DNA from: Pelagibius sp048268885
Lineage (GTDB): Bacteria > Pseudomonadota > Alphaproteobacteria > Kiloniellales > Kiloniellaceae
DNA: 64,000 nt
Direction of reading: 5' to 3'
NCBI GenBank assembly: GCA_048268885.1
Contig: JBLWUP010000020.1
Coordinates: 1 to 64,000 of the forward strand
The position numbers and the translations under genes are program-made. The notes beneath the pieces were generated by a model. The model was not told where the DNA came from. It ran no database searches and worked only from the letters and a program-made list of their open reading frames with translations. Shown here one piece after another: positions 16,991 through 26,639 of this stretch (position 1 is the stretch's first letter; each line of letters opens with the position of its first letter).

Positions 16991-19900
16991 ATGCTTAAAC
17001 CGCTGATCGAATTCAACGATGTTGTAACCGTCATTCCCAACAGCGGGATTCAGATGCTCGATTTCGGCCTGGAGGGTTCCGCGGTCGCGAGCGTTGTTCG
17101 CAGTTTCTGGCCGCAACCATTGGATGAGCGCGACGATCTGGGGCGCACCAAAGTACGCCTGCACCCGCTTGCCGAACGCGGCGAGGACTTGGTCTACTTC
17201 ACCGAAGAACTCCCCCAGGGTCGGCGGGCGCCCGAGGATCAGACCTACGACGTCAGGGCAACCGAGGCACTCGACACCTTTAACGGCGAATGGCTGCCGG
17301 CACCATTCCTGCGCCGCCGTATTGACGAAGACGCCGGGGAGAGCGCTTTCGACTATGGTCCGGTCGGATGGTGCCGCATGCGTGTGGTCAAACTAGACGA
17401 GGCGGATGAGGCCGGGAATACCCACCGGATCGTCTTGGCTTTCGATACGACGCTGGGGCCACCGAAGACGTCCGATGCCCCCTACCTGGCTCCGGAACCT
17501 CGCGATTCCTCGGACCCGGTAGAATTCCAGCTCGCCTGCGACCCCTTCAAGATTGGTTTTTTCGTTGAGTCCGTACCAGTCCGCCGCTGGATACGTGACA
17601 TGTTCTTCAAGGGTCTCAAGCGACGTTTCAACCGCCCGATCGAAGAAGACGAGCGCGAACCCGGTGAGTTTTGGGGTACCTATTTCGTGCTGCTGGAAGC
17701 CGTCGCCGGCGCCTGCCGTATCCCGCGGATCAAACTCATCGATACCGTGACGGATCCTCAAAACATCTCGACCATCGGTATCGACCTGGTGATCGACGTA
17801 GGCAACAGTCGAACCTGCGGCATCCTGGTCGAGAAGGCGCCAGGCCGCGACCTGGTGGATATCACCCAGGCAACGCGGCTTGAACTGCGCGATCTGACGC
17901 GCCCCGAGTTTGTCTATTCCCAGCCTTTCGAGACCTGGGTTGAGTTCTCCCCGGCCCAGTTCGGCAGTCAGGCGCACGCGCGTCGGCTGAGCCAGAAAAA
18001 CACTTTCTGGTGGCCAAGCCTGGTGCGGGTCGGCCCTGAGGCCTCCTGGCTGGCGGCGAAGTCTGACGGAACGGAAGGCATTACCGGTCTGTCGAGCCCG
18101 AAACGCTATCTTTGGGACGACCAGACACGGCCGCAAGCTTGGTCGAACACCCGCGGCTTAACGCCCGCGGGCCAGGAAGTACCGGATATCAAGGGGCCGA
18201 TGGTCGCCCGCCTGGCGGAGGACGGCCGCCTGACGAGCATGTCGATTCCGGTCGGCACATCACCTCGCTACTCACGCAGTTCCATTTATATGTTGATGCT
18301 GGTTGAACTGCTGTCCCACGCGCTTGTGCAGATCAATTCCCTATCGTTCCGGAGCCAGAAAGCCGACCGAGACCTGCCGCGCCGGCTGGAAAACATCATC
18401 CTGACCCTGCCTTCGGCCACACCGATTGCAGAACAGAAGATCCTCAAGCGGCGCGCCAACGACGCCTGCAACCTGCTGTGGGACATCATGGGATGGAAGA
18501 AACTCGAGAGGGCCGAACCGGCGGAGACAGAGGCGCCTGAAGATCCTCTGCACAAGAAACCCGCCGTCAAGATGGACTGGGACGAGGCAACCTGCACACA
18601 CCTAGTCTACCTCTACAACGAGACCAACCACAAATTTCAAAGCGATCCGTCGGAGCTCTTCTCGATGATAAGTCAGGGGCGAACGGGCAGCCTGGGCGGA
18701 CCCGCCGTTCGCATCGCCAGCATCGACATCGGTGGCGGCACTTCCGATCTCATGATTATCCAGCACGAAGTCGAGAGTCAGAGTAAGCGTATCGTCCATC
18801 CCCAGCAGATGTTCCGTGAGGGCTTCCGCCTGGCGGGCGACGATCTGCTCAAGGTCGTTATCGAGGAGTGCGTGCTGCCCCAATTCGTGACCGCTCTGCG
18901 CAACAGCGGGGTCGCGCAAGCGGGCAACATGATGACCGAACTCTTCGGGGGCAACCATGAAGGCATGTCGCAGCAGGACCGCACGCTCCGTGCCACTTTC
19001 GTCAACCAGGTCCTGGTCCCCGTCGCCCTGAGCCTGCTATCGCTCTACGAACAAACCGAAGGACGCCGCGGCGCAGGCGTAGAGAGCTCGACCGTCGCCG
19101 ACCTGCTCGACGCGGACCATGCGCCGCAGCGACATGTGCGCGCCTACCTGGAAACCGCGGCAAAGAAGAACGGAGCAGCGGGCTTCGACATCGACCAGGT
19201 AAAGATCGACATGGACCCGCAAGAGCTTGCCGGAATTGTCATCTCGGTCTTCGGTTCGACCCTCGAGGACCTCTGCGATGTGGTGCGCTATTACCAATGC
19301 GACCTTCTACTGCTCACCGGGCGTCCATCGCGCCTTCCGGTAGTGCGCGACATCATCCACTCACAGATCCCTCTGCCACCCCATCGCGTCGTCTCGATGC
19401 ATCGCTACGAAATCAGCCCCTGGTACCCCTTCCGTAAATCGAGTTTCGAGATCAGCGACCCGAAAACGACTGCGGTGGTCGGCGCGATGCTATGCCAAGT
19501 CTGCGAAGGCCGGATCGAAGGCTTCTACATGAAATCGAGTGAGCTCCAAATGGAGTCCACCGCCCGTTACATCGGTGTGATGAACCAGGCGGGGCAAATC
19601 ACGGAAGACAATGTCCTGCTAGACAACGTGAACCTCAAAACCGGTGATGGCGTTATCGGGTTCGATCTTGCTATGGAAGGACCGACTTTTTTGGGTTTTC
19701 GTCAACTCCCCCTGGCGCGCTGGAAAACCACCCCACTCTACTACATGTCGTTTCGCAATCCCGACGACGGACGCACGAAGACGCTAGCCCCCCCGATTGC
19801 GTTGCATTTCGAGCGATCTGTCGCCGGCGATGACGCCTCCGATTTCGAGGATTTCAAACCGAGAGTGGCTATTGACGCAAATGACAAGCCCTGTCTGCGC

Positions 19901-19999
19901 CAAGTCGACTTCAGGCTTCAGACGCTCAAGACGGACCAGAGCGTAGACATGGGCTATTGGCTTGACAGCGGAATCCTAAGGACATCGCGAGAACTATAG
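16991..19999 (+). CDS. srfB: SrfB-family protein (actin/Hsp70-type ATPase fold)
   Basis: A 1002-aa protein, the usual length for the SrfB family. It carries actin/Hsp70/FtsA-type ATPase motifs: phosphate-1 DVGNSRTCGILVE (about 268-280), phosphate-2 SIDIGGGTSDLMI (about 577-589) and an adenosine-type motif LLLLTGRPSRLPVVRDII (about 770-787). Long insertions separate them, and the first about 250 residues form an extra N-terminal domain. No signal or TM segment, so it is cytoplasmic. It starts 49 bp after SrfA and is followed by SrfC 81 bp later. The family is named for the virulence factor SrfB, but its biochemical role is unknown; ATP-driven assembly with SrfC is a reasonable inference. Confidence 0.88.
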   Translation: MLKPLIEFNDVVTVIPNSGIQMLDFGLEGSAVASVVRSFWPQPLDERDDLGRTKVRLHPLAERGEDLVYFTEELPQGRRAPEDQTYDVRATEALDTFNGEWLPAPFLRRRIDEDAGESAFDYGPVGWCRMRVVKLDEADEAGNTHRIVLAFDTTLGPPKTSDAPYLAPEPRDSSDPVEFQLACDPFKIGFFVESVPVRRWIRDMFFKGLKRRFNRPIEEDEREPGEFWGTYFVLLEAVAGACRIPRIKLIDTVTDPQNISTIGIDLVIDVGNSRTCGILVEKAPGRDLVDITQATRLELRDLTRPEFVYSQPFETWVEFSPAQFGSQAHARRLSQKNTFWWPSLVRVGPEASWLAAKSDGTEGITGLSSPKRYLWDDQTRPQAWSNTRGLTPAGQEVPDIKGPMVARLAEDGRLTSMSIPVGTSPRYSRSSIYMLMLVELLSHALVQINSLSFRSQKADRDLPRRLENIILTLPSATPIAEQKILKRRANDACNLLWDIMGWKKLERAEPAETEAPEDPLHKKPAVKMDWDEATCTHLVYLYNETNHKFQSDPSELFSMISQGRTGSLGGPAVRIASIDIGGGTSDLMIIQHEVESQSKRIVHPQQMFREGFRLAGDDLLKVVIEECVLPQFVTALRNSGVAQAGNMMTELFGGNHEGMSQQDRTLRATFVNQVLVPVALSLLSLYEQTEGRRGAGVESSTVADLLDADHAPQRHVRAYLETAAKKNGAAGFDIDQVKIDMDPQELAGIVISVFGSTLEDLCDVVRYYQCDLLLLTGRPSRLPVVRDIIHSQIPLPPHRVVSMHRYEISPWYPFRKSSFEISDPKTTAVVGAMLCQVCEGRIEGFYMKSSELQMESTARYIGVMNQAGQITEDNVLLDNVNLKTGDGVIGFDLAMEGPTFLGFRQLPLARWKTTPLYYMSFRNPDDGRTKTLAPPIALHFERSVAGDDASDFEDFKPRVAIDANDKPCLRQVDFRLQTLKTDQSVDMGYWLDSGILRTSREL

Positions 20000-20080
20000 A
20001 CAGGCGCAGCGATGGTTGACCCAGACTGGCCAACGCGGCGCAACAAAATCAGGCTGATGCAACGGTACGTAGGTTGAACA

Positions 20081-22747
20081 ATGCGCCCCAAAGACGAGAC
20101 ACTTTCCGAGGATTGCCGGGCCATGGCAGAAGCGGCGAAGGAATCACTCGAGTGGTTCAAGCGTAACGAGAAACTGCTCGGCCCCCGCCGCAGCGGGCTC
20201 GAGCGCAGTTTCAAGAAGGCTGCCGTCGAAGCCCAGAAGCTCTCTCTCGCGGCCGAGCGACCAATGTCGGTCGGCGTCTTCGGTCCAAGTCAATCGGGCA
20301 AGTCGTTCCTGATCGGCAGTTTCATCTCGCCGGGCGGAAAGGCCGTGCCGATCGTCTTCGGTTCTGGCGAGCGTGCGGAACGCCTCGACTTCTTAAGCGA
20401 GATCAACCCGGTCGGCGGCGATGAAACGACCGGGCTCGTCACCCGCTTTTCGGTGAATCCAATGGCTGCCCCCAACCCCGATTATCCTGTCGTCCTGCGC
20501 ATGCTGCGCGAAGCCGATATCGTTAAAATCCTCGCCAACTGCTTCACTCTGGATTTGAGTGCGCGCTCCGAAACCGATCTCGACGCGCCCGCGCTGGAAG
20601 AGCTCTTTGCCGACCTCGAGGGCCATGTCGACGAGAAACCCCATCCGGGCATGGCTCTTGAGGACGTTTTCGACATTTCGGACTACGTCGTCGAGGAACT
20701 GGAGAACCATGCGCTAAACCGCAGCCCTGCAAGCACCCGCGACGTCTTTTGGAGCCGGCTTGAGCGTCTTGCTCCCTATCTGCCCGCGGATCGACGGGCA
20801 GAGGCGCTGGCCCCGCTGTGGGGTGGCATTCCGGAGTTTACCGCCCTCTTCCGCGAACTGAAGGAAGCACTCGATGCCCTGAAACATCCGGAGTTTGCCT
20901 TTGCGCGCCTCGATGCTATCCGGGACCGGGCCCACGGCATCCTCCACGTCTCGACAATCTACGAACTGGATACGGACACTGGAAACACCGGGGGGCAGGT
21001 CACCCTGATGATGCCGGATGGCCGCACGGCGACCTTGCCGAAGGCAATCGTCACGGCGTTGACCGCCGAACTGCGCGTCACCCTGGAAAGCACGCCCTGG
21101 CCCTTCTTCGAGCACACCGACCTGCTCGACTTTCCCGGCGCCCGAGGACGCGAGAACACGACGCCGCAACGCTTTCTGCGAGGTGAGGACGCGAAGCCCA
21201 CGAATCGCGCCTACTGTTACCTACGCGGCAAGGTGGCCGTCTTGTTCGACAAATACTCTGCCGATCTTGATCTCAACACGATGCTGCTGTGTACCGATGA
21301 TCGCAATCAGGAAGTACGCCAGCTTCCCGAACTGATTCATCGGTGGACCAGCCGCACCCATGGTCAGCGTCCCTCTGACCGGGTCGGCAAGCGCGTAACG
21401 CTGTTCCTCTGCTTGACGAAGTCCGACCTACTATTCGACGTGAAGACCGGCGCGAAGACGGAAGAAATTGTCCGCAACCGGCTGAACAAGGATGTCGAAT
21501 TCTACAAATCCTGGATGACGGAATGGGTTCCACAGCAACCCTTCAACAACACGCTCCTGATCCGAAATCCTCGGTGCAAACGTGCTGACCTCTTCGAATA
21601 TGAACCAGGCCCCGACGGAGCCGAGGAAGGCTATGTACCGCCTGAAGTCGGCCTGAGAGAAGAACTAGAGGCGCGCTTGTCGAGCTACAAGTCGACCTTC
21701 GCGTCGATCGATCTGGTCGCCGACCATATCAGCGACCCGATCCGCAAGATTGACGCAAGCTTGACTCTGAACGACGGTGGCATCAGCTATCTTGCTGAAC
21801 TCCTTACACCGACCTGTGAGCCCGACCTCAAGTATCGACAGATCAAGCCCCGCGCCGAGAGCCTGTCAGAGCGGATATGCGCCGAGCTTTCGGAATATCA
21901 TGAAGCCGGCGACATCGCCCAACGCATGCGGGAACGCCAGGAGAAGGCCCGTGAGGTCGCGCGCAAGCTCTCTGCGACGCCTTATCATGTTGGCCAGTTC
22001 ATCGCTCTGCTCGAATCGGATGAGGCCATGCTCGGCCGGGTTTTCATGGAGACGGCAAAGGGCAGCGAGCGCGGTGACGGCGATGACAAAAGCACCGGAT
22101 TCCGAAAGACCGCCACCAGCAACCTGGTAATCGAAGACGACTTTCTGACCGACGAAGGGCCAGAAGCAGCGAGGGACCCCGAAGGCGGACTCGCACTGCG
22201 CTATGCAGACGCCGTCCTGGCGGCATGGCTGCAACGCCTCGAGGATATTGCGGCAAACGACAGCCTGGTAGCCACTTACGACCTTTCGCCAGAACAGATG
22301 TCCACGGTTGTGCATGAACTCTCGGCCGCGGCACGACGCTGCGGTCTCAGGAGTCGAATCGCTGAAACCGTACAACCCATCATTCAGTATCACCGCAGGC
22401 CGGACGAGCATCGACCACGCGTGGCGATGGCCACCAACCAGGTGGTCAACCGCCTCATCAGCCATCTGGCACGGGACCAGGCCGAGAGTGAGGAATACGG
22501 CAAGGATCTCTTCGCCAAGCCAATGGCGCCCGCTGTCGGCGATTTCCCGGATCTGCCGGCGGACGCCAGAGAGATGCTGCGTGTGCGCGGCCAGTACGTC
22601 GGCAACTGGCTCAAAGCCCTGATTATTCTTGCCGGCGAGAATGCCGCATCTTCGGAGGGCGGCCTGGTAAATCCGGAAGAGAATGAGCGCCTGGGGGAAC
22701 TCATCGAAAGGTCCAGGATCTCGACACAAAGAAGCGCTGCTGAGTAG
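20081..22747 (+). CDS. srfC: SrfC-family putative virulence factor, dynamin-like P-loop GTPase
   Basis: An 888-aa cytoplasmic protein. The P-loop lies at about residues 65-80 (GVFGPSQSGKSFLIGSF), a G3-like LLDFPGARG at about 348-356 and a G4-like LCLTKSD at about 443-449. A long helical C-terminal half follows, rich in Arg/Glu (EAGDIAQRMRERQEKAREVA near 610-630). This large-GTPase plus helical-stalk layout resembles dynamin-like proteins and matches the SrfC family. It follows SrfB and precedes the TM/Sel1-like gene by 14 bp. Together SrfB (actin-like ATPase) and SrfC (GTPase) would form the NTP-driven cytoplasmic core of the system. Confidence 0.87.
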   Translation: MRPKDETLSEDCRAMAEAAKESLEWFKRNEKLLGPRRSGLERSFKKAAVEAQKLSLAAERPMSVGVFGPSQSGKSFLIGSFISPGGKAVPIVFGSGERAERLDFLSEINPVGGDETTGLVTRFSVNPMAAPNPDYPVVLRMLREADIVKILANCFTLDLSARSETDLDAPALEELFADLEGHVDEKPHPGMALEDVFDISDYVVEELENHALNRSPASTRDVFWSRLERLAPYLPADRRAEALAPLWGGIPEFTALFRELKEALDALKHPEFAFARLDAIRDRAHGILHVSTIYELDTDTGNTGGQVTLMMPDGRTATLPKAIVTALTAELRVTLESTPWPFFEHTDLLDFPGARGRENTTPQRFLRGEDAKPTNRAYCYLRGKVAVLFDKYSADLDLNTMLLCTDDRNQEVRQLPELIHRWTSRTHGQRPSDRVGKRVTLFLCLTKSDLLFDVKTGAKTEEIVRNRLNKDVEFYKSWMTEWVPQQPFNNTLLIRNPRCKRADLFEYEPGPDGAEEGYVPPEVGLREELEARLSSYKSTFASIDLVADHISDPIRKIDASLTLNDGGISYLAELLTPTCEPDLKYRQIKPRAESLSERICAELSEYHEAGDIAQRMRERQEKAREVARKLSATPYHVGQFIALLESDEAMLGRVFMETAKGSERGDGDDKSTGFRKTATSNLVIEDDFLTDEGPEAARDPEGGLALRYADAVLAAWLQRLEDIAANDSLVATYDLSPEQMSTVVHELSAAARRCGLRSRIAETVQPIIQYHRRPDEHRPRVAMATNQVVNRLISHLARDQAESEEYGKDLFAKPMAPAVGDFPDLPADAREMLRVRGQYVGNWLKALIILAGENAASSEGGLVNPEENERLGELIERSRISTQRSAAE

Positions 22748-22761
22748 AGACAGAACAAGCC

Positions 22762-23859
22762 ATGCCACTCTTGATCGAGGACGATCCGACCCACCCGCAA
22801 GGCGGCTATGCCCTGCTGCGAATCCCGGACAAGGCAGAAGCGGCAGGCACGGGCGAAATCACGATCATGGTGAGGCGGTTCAAGCAGGGCGATTCCTGCC
22901 TGGGACCGGACGGCTGGCAGCCTGCCGAGTACGCCTTCAAACCTTCCGCCATGGCAACACGCGGCGGGGAGCTCGTCCTCACCATAGGTCCGCGCATTGT
23001 CGATGCCGTAGAAGAATACGAACAGGTGTCTGTCAGCATTCCCGAGATCGGACTCCAAGAGGCCTTTCCTTGGCCTCCTCTGACCCCCAGCCGCAACATT
23101 CCAGTACTGGACACCGAGTCCCTGGCGACCGGCGACACCGCAATGCCGGGGGGCACCGAGGCCCGCTCCGCCAGCGCTGAACCGTACCGCCAAACCGAAG
23201 TGGACAGGACACGGGAGGAGGTTCCGCTCGACCTGGACCCGGCAACGCTCCCAGGGAACGCGGACGCCATACAAAAGGACCCGGTAGAGGGCGAAACCGA
23301 ATGCCGGAAAGACAATGGAGAAGCGACGGCGGACACCGACACGGAACACCGTCGCAAAGCCGCGCCGTTCCGCACGCGTTTCCTTATCTTGGCGCTTCTA
23401 CTCTTGGCCGCTGTCGGTGCCCTAACCTACTATTACTGGGACGAACTCGCCGAACTGGCTGGGTTTTCGGGTCCAGACGAGCCCCCCTCCCCTCCGACAC
23501 CTGCACCGTCTTCCCCTTCGCCGGTTGTCACGCCCATGTCTTCTGCCGAGCGTCACGCCCGGGCCATGGAAGACCTTGAAGCAGGAAGGTTTGACGAGGC
23601 GATTCCACTGCTCCGCCAGAACGCGAGAGAAGGTTATGGCCCGTCGTTGCTAAGTCTGGCTGGATACTTTGCCGATAGCAATCCAGCGGAAGCGCTACGT
23701 TTGGTGACCGACGCATGCGAGGCTGGCGCCACCGGCGCCACCGCCTTCTACGACAGCCTTCTAGAGGATGTCGAAGCAAAAGCGGACCAAGGAAACGCCT
23801 TGGCCGTCGTCGCCCTTTCCACAAGGGGGCCTTCGGCCGCGGCAGCTTGCCGCCCCTAG
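22762..23859 (+). CDS. Single-TM protein: cytoplasmic beta domain, disordered linker, periplasmic Sel1/TPR-like repeats
   Basis: A 365-aa protein in four parts. Residues 1-115 are a beta-rich domain (GGYALLRIP and a closing repeat of beta segments) that I do not recognise. Residues about 116-205 are an acidic, low-complexity linker. A TM helix sits at about 204-226 (FLILALLLLAAVGALTYYYW). A short Pro/Ser linker then leads to helical repeats (AMEDLEAGRFDEAIPLLRQN and GYGPSLLSLAGYFADSNPAE) of Sel1/TPR type. The topology would connect the cytoplasmic SrfB/SrfC side with the periplasm. It lies 14 bp after SrfC and 26 bp before the vWA gene. No function is known. Confidence 0.78.
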   Translation: MPLLIEDDPTHPQGGYALLRIPDKAEAAGTGEITIMVRRFKQGDSCLGPDGWQPAEYAFKPSAMATRGGELVLTIGPRIVDAVEEYEQVSVSIPEIGLQEAFPWPPLTPSRNIPVLDTESLATGDTAMPGGTEARSASAEPYRQTEVDRTREEVPLDLDPATLPGNADAIQKDPVEGETECRKDNGEATADTDTEHRRKAAPFRTRFLILALLLLAAVGALTYYYWDELAELAGFSGPDEPPSPPTPAPSSPSPVVTPMSSAERHARAMEDLEAGRFDEAIPLLRQNAREGYGPSLLSLAGYFADSNPAEALRLVTDACEAGATGATAFYDSLLEDVEAKADQGNALAVVALSTRGPSAAAACRP

Positions 23860-23885
23860 ACTGATACGGCAGGGAGACTACGAGC

Positions 23886-25889
23886 ATGACAGCCGACTTC
23901 AGCAAGGACACAAAGCCCCAGGCCCGACGCCGTCGGACGCTTCTCCTTACCGTTTTGGCCGGGATCGCGTTTCTCGCCTCTCTCTCGCCGCTAGGCACTC
24001 GCGCGAGCGAGCCGCAGCTCGTCGATGAAAGCATCCCCGGACTCTATCAACGCATCCTAACTCGGCCGGATGCGCGCCTGATGGAGGCCGCAGGCAGTGA
24101 CACAACCCGAAACCTGCCGCCACCCTTTACCCCCTTCTACGTCTTCGCCCGAGAAGATGTCGCGGGCAGCACGTGGCTCGCGGTCGGGCCGAATCGCCTT
24201 GAGGACCCGACCGGATGGCTACCGCTGGAGCAGACGGTCAGTTGGGACCAAGCCATGGTCCTGGCATTCAATCCGCCCACGGCGCGCTTGCCCGTCCTGT
24301 TTTTCAAGGACCGCGATTCACTGCTGGATGTCGTACAAGACGAGCGCCTTCCTGTCGTCGCGCCGCAGCTCGTCGAAGCAGCTCGCTCGGGGCGGTCTCC
24401 TGCGGATGACCGCATCATCTCGATCGAACCGGAAGAGTGGGTCGATCTGCGGGAAAACTTTTACCTGCTGCCGATACTGCGCGCTGAAGACACCTTCCTG
24501 GCCTCCGGCGCGCGCGGCAATCTGGTCGAGATTGCGTCTATCCCTAAAGATCCCGAGCCGTCGGATCGTCCGGAGACAAGTGAGACTTACCGGGTGGGCG
24601 TGATGTTCGTCGTGGACACCACGACGTCGATGAAGAGTTATATAGACCGCACCCGGCAAGCCGTTAGCCGTGTTTTCAGGGGTCTCCGCCGATCGGCGGT
24701 GGGCGAACGCATCAGCTTTGGGATGGTGGCCTATCGCGACTCTCTGCGGTCAGCCCCCGAACTGGAATACCTCACCAAGCTCGTCGCTCCGCTTCAGACT
24801 CCGCCGAACCATGACGCCTTCGAGGAGGCGCTGAGTTCTGTCGAGGCCTCCCTGGCATCCAGTGCCGGCTTCAACGAAGATGGCCTGGCCGGGGTTGTTG
24901 AGGCAATCGGCCAAGAGGAATGGAAGGACTTCGCGGGCCGCTACATCATTTTCCTCTCCGACGCGGGCTTGCGCGACGGCAGCGACCCCTACTCGGCGAC
25001 GAGACTGAATCCTTCACAAGTAAATGAACTCGCGCGGGACAAGAACATCGCCATCGTCTCGATGCTGCTCGCCACGCCGATGGGATCCTCCTATCACGAG
25101 GACGCAGAACGCCAGCTCCGCGAGCTTTCTTTCTGGGAGGGTATGAGCCGCCCTGCCTTCTACCGTGTCCCGGAAGGCGATCTTCGGGCCTTCGAGCCCG
25201 AGCTGGACCGCGTTGTCACGTCCATGATCGATCAGATCACCGCCGAGATCGAGACCGGCCCCACCGGCGAGAGGGACCGCGCGCGCGAAGCCGAAGTCTG
25301 CGATCTGGACGACAGCGCGGGATCCGGCCTAACTGCAGCGGTTCGCTGTGCCGGCTATGCTCAACGCTTGGTTTGGCTGGGCCGGGAACGCGGCGCGGCC
25401 GCCCCCGCTCTCTTCCGGGCCTGGGCGCCCGACTTTGCGCTCGACAATCCGAACCGCAAAGCCTTCTCCGTCCGCGTGATGCTAACCAAGGAACAGCTAA
25501 GCAACCTCGCAACGGCTTTGGATGCTGTTCTTACGGCGGGGCGCGAGACGCTCGACAGCGACCCCGGAAAGTTCTTCGATCAACTCCGCAGTGTGGTCGC
25601 GCGGACGGCCACCGACCCTAGTTCGGTAGATCCGGCAAGTATCGACAGCCTGGCGGATCTGCTGGATGCCTACCTTCAGAGGCTCCCGTACCACAGCCAG
25701 CTGCTGACCTTGAGCGAGGAAAGCTGGTTGCTGGCGGGTCCCGCCCGACAGGCGGAGATCATCGCCACGGTGCGATCAAAAACTGAAGCTTACCAGCATA
25801 TCCACGATTCTGCGGATTGGATCCGGCTCAGCGCCGACGCGAGCGATGACGAACTGATCTATCCCCTTCCCCTGGAACTCCTGCCGTGA
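23886..25889 (+). CDS. Exported vWA-domain protein resembling the C-terminal half of PpkA, kinase absent
   Basis: A 667-aa protein with an N-terminal signal or anchor (RRRRTLLLTVLAGIAFLASL). Residues about 70-210 look like the SH3-like region of PpkA-type proteins (DPTGWLPLEQTVSWDQAMVL, ENFYLLPILRAEDTF). A vWA domain follows at about 235-435 with a DxTxS-type MIDAS at Asp244, Thr246 and Ser248 (FVVDTTTSMKSYI). The C-terminal 220 residues are helical. PpkA is the Ser/Thr kinase of type VI secretion regulation, whose periplasmic half senses signals; here only that half is present. The start codon lies 26 bp after the previous gene, and the stop overlaps the ABC ATPase start (GTGA). A metal-dependent protein-binding role in the periplasm is likely. 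Confidence 0.82.
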   Translation: MTADFSKDTKPQARRRRTLLLTVLAGIAFLASLSPLGTRASEPQLVDESIPGLYQRILTRPDARLMEAAGSDTTRNLPPPFTPFYVFAREDVAGSTWLAVGPNRLEDPTGWLPLEQTVSWDQAMVLAFNPPTARLPVLFFKDRDSLLDVVQDERLPVVAPQLVEAARSGRSPADDRIISIEPEEWVDLRENFYLLPILRAEDTFLASGARGNLVEIASIPKDPEPSDRPETSETYRVGVMFVVDTTTSMKSYIDRTRQAVSRVFRGLRRSAVGERISFGMVAYRDSLRSAPELEYLTKLVAPLQTPPNHDAFEEALSSVEASLASSAGFNEDGLAGVVEAIGQEEWKDFAGRYIIFLSDAGLRDGSDPYSATRLNPSQVNELARDKNIAIVSMLLATPMGSSYHEDAERQLRELSFWEGMSRPAFYRVPEGDLRAFEPELDRVVTSMIDQITAEIETGPTGERDRAREAEVCDLDDSAGSGLTAAVRCAGYAQRLVWLGRERGAAAPALFRAWAPDFALDNPNRKAFSVRVMLTKEQLSNLATALDAVLTAGRETLDSDPGKFFDQLRSVVARTATDPSSVDPASIDSLADLLDAYLQRLPYHSQLLTLSEESWLLAGPARQAEIIATVRSKTEAYQHIHDSADWIRLSADASDDELIYPLPLELLP

Positions 25890-26635
25890 CAGCCCATTCG
25901 CTGCCGGACGCCCCGCTGCTCGACATCGCCGAGATCGCTGTCCACCGCCATGACGGTGACTGGCGCTTCGATCTTTCGGTGCCACGATTTGCCGTCCGGC
26001 GCGGCGAGCGGATTGTTCTGACGGGCCCCAACGGATGCGGCAAGACCACACTCATCAAGATCCTGGCACTGGCCCTGGCACCCGAGGAAGGCCGCTACTT
26101 TTACATCAACGTGCCTTTGCACGCGGAAAGTATCGACGCACTGGGCCTGTGGCGTAGCAGCAACGACACGAGACTGACCTGCCTGCGGCGCGACCTGTTC
26201 GGCTATGTGCAGCAACTCGGCGGGCTTCTCGACTTTCTGACGGTGCGCCAGAACGTTTTGCTGACCCAGCGTTTAACCGGTCGCAGTGACACCCGTTGGC
26301 TCGCCACCCTGATCAAACGCCTCGACATTGCAAACCTGTTGGATCGCTATCCGAGCCAACTATCGATTGGCCAGCGCCAGCGTGCCACCATCGTACGCGC
26401 CCTGGCACACCGCCCGCTGGTCCTGCTCGCCGACGAGCCCACGGGCTCCCTGGACAGCGCAAGCGCGGCCTGGGTCATGCAGCTTCTCGTCGAGGAAGCC
26501 TCACAGTGCGGCACGACGGTCATCCTGGCGAGTCACGATCTGAACCTGGTCTCGCAGTTCGACTTCGAGCCTGTCACAGCATCCCTTTCGGTCTCACCCG
26601 ACGGACAAAGCAGCGAGTTCTGCCGTGCGGCGTAA
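25886..26635 (+). CDS. ABC transporter ATP-binding protein (LolD/MacB-like)
   Basis: A 249-aa ATPase with Walker A GPNGCGKTT (about 46-54), Q-loop VQQLGG, signature LSIGQRQRA, Walker B VLLADEPTGSLD and switch His (ASHDLN). The DEPTGSLD form and the gene that follows (FtsX-like permease) place it with LolD/MacB/FtsE-type systems that perform mechanical work on periplasmic partners rather than import. It begins with GTG overlapping the vWA gene stop by 4 bp, so the vWA protein and this ATPase are translationally coupled. Confidence 0.92.
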   Translation: MTAHSLPDAPLLDIAEIAVHRHDGDWRFDLSVPRFAVRRGERIVLTGPNGCGKTTLIKILALALAPEEGRYFYINVPLHAESIDALGLWRSSNDTRLTCLRRDLFGYVQQLGGLLDFLTVRQNVLLTQRLTGRSDTRWLATLIKRLDIANLLDRYPSQLSIGQRQRATIVRALAHRPLVLLADEPTGSLDSASAAWVMQLLVEEASQCGTTVILASHDLNLVSQFDFEPVTASLSVSPDGQSSEFCRAA

Positions 26636-26639
26636 CGAC

